Below, one piece after another: positions 3,958-6,665 of a DNA stretch of 6,665 bases. A program made the translations under genes and the position numbers. Origin of the DNA: Patescibacteria group bacterium (lineage in GTDB: Bacteria; Patescibacteriota; Gracilibacteria; JAHISY01). The notes beneath the pieces are model-generated. The model was not told the origin of the DNA, ran no database searches, and was given only the letters and a program-made list of their open reading frames with translations. Numbering within the stretch: the first letter of the stretch is position 1; each line of letters starts with the position of its first letter. Where the stretch lies: the NCBI GenBank assembly GCA_018817365.1, contig JAHISY010000114.1:1-6665 (forward strand), given 5' to 3'.

Positions 3958-5697
3958 ATGAATGCCAAGAAAATTATCACAGCGGTGAGCGGGGCGGTGA
4001 TTGCTTTTGCTGCGCTCGCAATCACGATTAGCGCCCTTTTGAAGACTCCGAAAATAGAAAACTTCGCCGAAACAGTTTTCGTGAGTTCTCTCGAAAAACA
4101 AACCACGATGATAAATCCAGGAGGTTTGATTTCGGAAAAAGGCTCGCTGAAATTCGGGGAGTTCGCGCTTTTTCAGCTTACAAGTGAAGAAACTGAACTT
4201 GAATTTGTTTCCGCGGAATTCGATGAAAAAGTAGAGGCGATTGTTTCCGCGCGCGGACGGGTGAATTCAGGGAACGTACTTGCGGTAAATTTGCTTTTCG
4301 GGAGTGAACTTACTCTCTTGGATGACCGCGTGGCTGCATCAAACCGTGGCGGCAGCTTTATTTTTGAAAAAAATGCGGAAGCGGATTCCACGCGCGTGCG
4401 CGTGCTCTCCGGCAGCGCGAAACTCACTTTTCTCGACATAGACGGTTCTGAAATGTTTGAAGGAGCGCTGCTCGCAGGAGAAGAGACGGAGCTTACCAAT
4501 GAGGTTGTCGCGGAAATTTTTGGAGCGGGAGACGAAATCGCGCAAGTGGCTGCTTGGAAGCAAAAAGTGCGAAAATTCAGCAGTAAATTTGAAGGAGAGA
4601 GTCAGCTCACGAGTAAAATTATCGAGTCGCTCCCTCAAGGAAAACCGAATGTTCTGCTTGCAGGATTCAATTTTGTGAAAGAAAAACTGCTTTTAAATCC
4701 GGAAGTGAAAGAAAATTTTTATGCGGAACAATTTGCCGGACTACTTGCGGAAGCTGCTGCGGGAGACGCGAGCGCAGTGAATGACTTTCTAGCAAATCCC
4801 GATCCAAAACTCCACGCACAATTTCAAAAAGTGGTGGCGCGAGCCATTCCTTTTACCCGCCTCTTTTTGACGGAATCGCTGTCACCCTCCACGAAAGAAA
4901 AAATCACGCAACTCGCGGATCTTTCCGCGCCATTCTCCGCTTTTGCGGAGATTACGAATCTTCCGGCAGTGAATGAACTCAACCGTAATCTTATTTTCAT
5001 TGCCGACGATCCGAGTAACACGAAGCATACGCAGACATTTTTGAGTCGCGCGAAAAGTGGAGCCGAGGGAGCGAATATAGTAACTGCAGAATTGCTGCTG
5101 GCGACCTTGCAGCGTGATGCGGAGACTATGGATGCGGATTGGCTGGAGGCATGGACGGCGGTGAATCTCGCCCGAATCGTAACCGACCTCGATCTCGCGA
5201 AGGCAATCACTGATCAGCTTTCACTCGTGGAATTTCTCGTAGAATCCGGACAGAAAGAACTCGCTGGCAACGCGCTGCGAGAACTCGTGGGATTGCTCTC
5301 TCGCGGGCGTGATAAATTTTCAGAAGTTTCACTCGAAAAAATTGCAACAAAAGGAAGCGAACTCAAAAACCGCATTCTTTTTCTCGCGAGCCTCGGCGAA
5401 GATGTGAAATTCGATGAGGAATCGTATCGCGAGTGGGTGGCTGAACGAGAGAGGATCGAAGCGAAAAAAATAGCGGAGGAGGTCGCAGCAGCGGAAAAAG
5501 CCTCCCTCGCGAAACCCGGTCGCGTAACCCGCCCGCGTTCCGAACTTGAGAAGTTTTTGGATTTATCCGAAAAAGAGATCCCTCCCTCCCCCACGCAAGC
5601 TGCGGAAGAAAAATTGATGGAAACAGCAGCCGAAAATGAAAATTCTGCGGAAAGTGAAAGCGAACCGGAAGAAGCCGCGAGTCCGCCTGCGGAGTGA
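3958..5697 (+). CDS. Membrane-anchored protein with FecR-like beta domain, function unknown
   Basis: This 579-residue protein starts at ATG 3958 with MNAKK and one hydrophobic segment (about 6-28) acting as signal anchor or signal peptide, so most of it should lie outside the cytoplasm. Residues about 55-190 are beta-rich. They contain RVRVLSGSAKLTF (146-158) and LLAGEETELTNE (171-182), the V-x-V-x-x-G ... L-x-x-G-E pattern of FecR-type domains, which sense or scaffold at the envelope in other bacteria. Residues 190-490 look mainly helical with no family I recognise. A charged helix rich in Glu, Ala and Lys (490-517) follows, then RVTRPRSELEKFL and a disordered acidic Glu/Ala/Ser/Pro tail (540-579). 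There is no second membrane segment, sortase motif or Cys pair. No sigma factor or TonB receptor is nearby, so the classical FecIRA role is unsupported. Stop TGA. Spacers are 303 bp before and 41 bp after. Confidence 0.85.
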   Translation: MNAKKIITAVSGAVIAFAALAITISALLKTPKIENFAETVFVSSLEKQTTMINPGGLISEKGSLKFGEFALFQLTSEETELEFVSAEFDEKVEAIVSARGRVNSGNVLAVNLLFGSELTLLDDRVAASNRGGSFIFEKNAEADSTRVRVLSGSAKLTFLDIDGSEMFEGALLAGEETELTNEVVAEIFGAGDEIAQVAAWKQKVRKFSSKFEGESQLTSKIIESLPQGKPNVLLAGFNFVKEKLLLNPEVKENFYAEQFAGLLAEAAAGDASAVNDFLANPDPKLHAQFQKVVARAIPFTRLFLTESLSPSTKEKITQLADLSAPFSAFAEITNLPAVNELNRNLIFIADDPSNTKHTQTFLSRAKSGAEGANIVTAELLLATLQRDAETMDADWLEAWTAVNLARIVTDLDLAKAITDQLSLVEFLVESGQKELAGNALRELVGLLSRGRDKFSEVSLEKIATKGSELKNRILFLASLGEDVKFDEESYREWVAERERIEAKKIAEEVAAAEKASLAKPGRVTRPRSELEKFLDLSEKEIPPSPTQAAEEKLMETAAENENSAESESEPEEAASPPAE

Positions 5698-5738
5698 TTT
5701 GCAAGCTTGAAGCATGTTAAAATTCGAGTTAATTTTTT

Positions 5739-6575
5739 ATGAAACTCGCAACTGTCACTGTCACCGGCGCTGATAAACCCGGAATCATCGCGAAAACAAC
5801 TGCCTCGCTTTTTGAAAACGGGGTGAACATCGTTTCGCTTGATGAGAAAGTCGTGAACGGAATTTTTTCGATGGTGCTCGCGGCGGACGTGAGGAAGTCG
5901 GATTTTGAGAAACTGAAGAAGGATCTCGCGAAAGTGGCGAAGAATCTTGATCTCGAAATCCGCGCGAATCTCCACGATACGAGAGAAATCAAAAATCTCG
6001 CGATTTTGGTAACGAAGGAAAAGCATTGCCTCGAGACAATCGTGGAAAATTGTGCAAACGGAAAAATCCGCGCGCAGCCAGTGGTGATAATTGGCAACCA
6101 TCCCGATTTGAAACCTCTCGCGAAAAAATTGGGAATCCCCTTCCACCTCGCGAATGGCGGAAAAAAAGAGGAGCGCGAGCGCAAAACGATTCAACTGATC
6201 AAAAGATACAACGCAGACTTCATCGCGCTCGCGAGATTCATGCAAATTCTTTCGCCGGAATTTGTCGCGCGGTACGAAGGAAGAGTGATCAACATTCATC
6301 CAAGCCTCCTCCCCGCTTTCCCGGGCGCGCGACCGTACGATCAAGCCCTCGAAGCCGGCGTAGAAATCGTCGGCGTGACAGCGCATTTCGTGACAACCGA
6401 TTTGGATCGCGGACCAGTCATTTGCCAGGATGCCTTTCGGGTGAATAAAAAAGATTCGATTGAAAAAATCCGCAAACAAGGGCAAAAAGTGGAAGCAAAA
6501 GTTTTGGCGAAAGCCTGCGAACTTTATTCGAAAGACAAACTCTACATGCAGTGGGGCAAGGTGCATTTTCGGTAA
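5739..6575 (+). CDS. purU: PurU-like formyltetrahydrofolate deformylase with UPF0237-like ACT domain
   Basis: The predicted cytoplasmic enzyme hydrolyses 10-formyl-tetrahydrofolate to formate and THF, balancing one-carbon pools and supplying formate. The 278 residues match PurU length. The N-terminal ACT domain (1 to about 80; TGADKPGIIAKTTASLFENG) is a ligand-binding module. Its continuation NGIFSMVLAADV and the end FEKLKKDL...LDLEIR resemble the stand-alone UPF0237 ACT family more than typical PurU. The hydrolase domain (about 85-278) carries PurU signatures: KEKHCLETIV (94-103), GNHPDLKPLA (119-128), ARFMQILSPEFVARY (165-179), N185 and H187 in INIHPSLLPAFPGARPY, and D223 in TDLDRGP. The usual PurU NIHHSFLP reads NIHPSLLP here, as in PurN. 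The C-terminal half fits PurU (KVEAKVLAKA). The ATG lacks a Shine-Dalgarno. Gene identity is strong; precise activity is inferred. Confidence 0.9.
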   Translation: MKLATVTVTGADKPGIIAKTTASLFENGVNIVSLDEKVVNGIFSMVLAADVRKSDFEKLKKDLAKVAKNLDLEIRANLHDTREIKNLAILVTKEKHCLETIVENCANGKIRAQPVVIIGNHPDLKPLAKKLGIPFHLANGGKKEERERKTIQLIKRYNADFIALARFMQILSPEFVARYEGRVINIHPSLLPAFPGARPYDQALEAGVEIVGVTAHFVTTDLDRGPVICQDAFRVNKKDSIEKIRKQGQKVEAKVLAKACELYSKDKLYMQWGKVHFR

Positions 6576-6591
6576 ATTTGTTTTAAAATTT

Positions 6592-6665
6592 CCGCGGTTC
6601 GAAGATTGGCACCGAACTGACAAATCGAAAGTGTCCCCCGTCGAGCGAGGGAAATCCGAGTGGAA
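6592..6665 (+). ncRNA. Possible structured RNA segment at the right edge (cut off)
   Basis: After purU three small stems can be drawn in a row: CGGTTCG/CGAACTG (6595-6601 with 6613-6619, one G-T), GACA/TGTC (6619-6622 with 6632-6635, sharing end bases with its neighbours) and CCCCCG/GCGAGGG (6635-6640 with 6646-6651, one mismatch). The window ends in GAGTGGAA, which would fit the start of a T-box-like GGGTGGAACCGCG element if CCGCG follows. A full T-box leader would need more upstream length than is available, so this is weak. All three minus-strand frames are also open into the edge, so a convergent gene end (for example with its stop at 6583-6585) is equally possible. Confidence 0.2.

Noticed and set aside
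6574..6591. AAATTT...AAATTT hairpin as terminator of purU
   Set aside because: The stem is only A-T pairs and too weak, with no GC core.
6594..6619. tRNA or tmRNA T-arm (GGTTCGAA)
   Set aside because: No acceptor stem, D arm or anticodon arm can be built around it, and the stem partner of GGTTCG lies on the 3' side with an 11-base loop unlike a T-arm.
5214..6623. 469-residue open frame on the minus strand
   Set aside because: It lies antisense to purU and the end of the FecR-like gene. The protein has low-complexity Ser/Arg/Phe-rich stretches and no motif, whereas the plus-strand frames carry clear family signatures.
1..6665. Alternative genetic code (UGA = Gly)
   Set aside because: hisA, ruvA and the FecR-like gene end at TGA at the positions expected for their families or domain layout, and no in-frame TGA occurs inside the recognised genes.

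Overview
The window looks like chromosomal DNA from a streamlined, probably uncultivated bacterium. The best guess is Patescibacteria (Candidate Phyla Radiation). This is inferred from compact genes, AT-leaning codon use (GAA, AAA, ATT, GCG), almost no Shine-Dalgarno sequences before the main genes, and a mix of core repair genes with isolated metabolic genes. TGA is a normal stop for hisA, ruvA and the membrane protein gene, so the UGA=Gly code of Gracilibacteria/Absconditabacteria does not apply. The phylum is not proven.

Layout. Bases 1-121 are the 3' end of an unrecognised Gly/Ser/Thr/Asn-rich protein. A convergent spacer (122-317) follows, with a GNRA-loop hairpin and two short tandem repeats. 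On the minus strand, fpg (2076 to 1207) is followed by tatD (1139 to 318), a likely two-gene DNA repair/nuclease unit. A divergent control region at 2077-2175 separates it from the plus-strand genes: hisA, a short GNAT-like fragment overlapping the hisA stop, ruvA, a 579-residue membrane-anchored protein with a FecR-like domain, and a purU-like gene ending at 6575. The last 90 bases hold possible RNA structure and no recognised gene.

How the genes fit together. fpg (oxidised base excision), tatD (metal-dependent DNase) and ruvA (Holliday junction recognition) are DNA maintenance genes. hisA (histidine biosynthesis) and the purU-like gene (10-formyl-THF hydrolysis) are single pathway steps with no pathway partners in view. 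The FecR-like protein is the only cell-envelope protein visible in full.

Most unusual. (1) A perfect 30-bp palindrome lies in frame inside fpg and, with flanking bases, accounts for about 17 extra residues in a loop next to the DNA-binding core. It resembles a REP/RAYT-type or Rickettsia-palindromic-type element that has become coding. (2) Most of the longer spacers are built from degenerate short tandem repeats, mostly of strict 7-bp period (units such as TCAATTT, GGTTCTT, nnACTAC), plus a 9-bp array that runs exactly up to the ruvA start codon. (3) The purU-like gene appears to join a UPF0237-type ACT domain to a PurU-type hydrolase domain.
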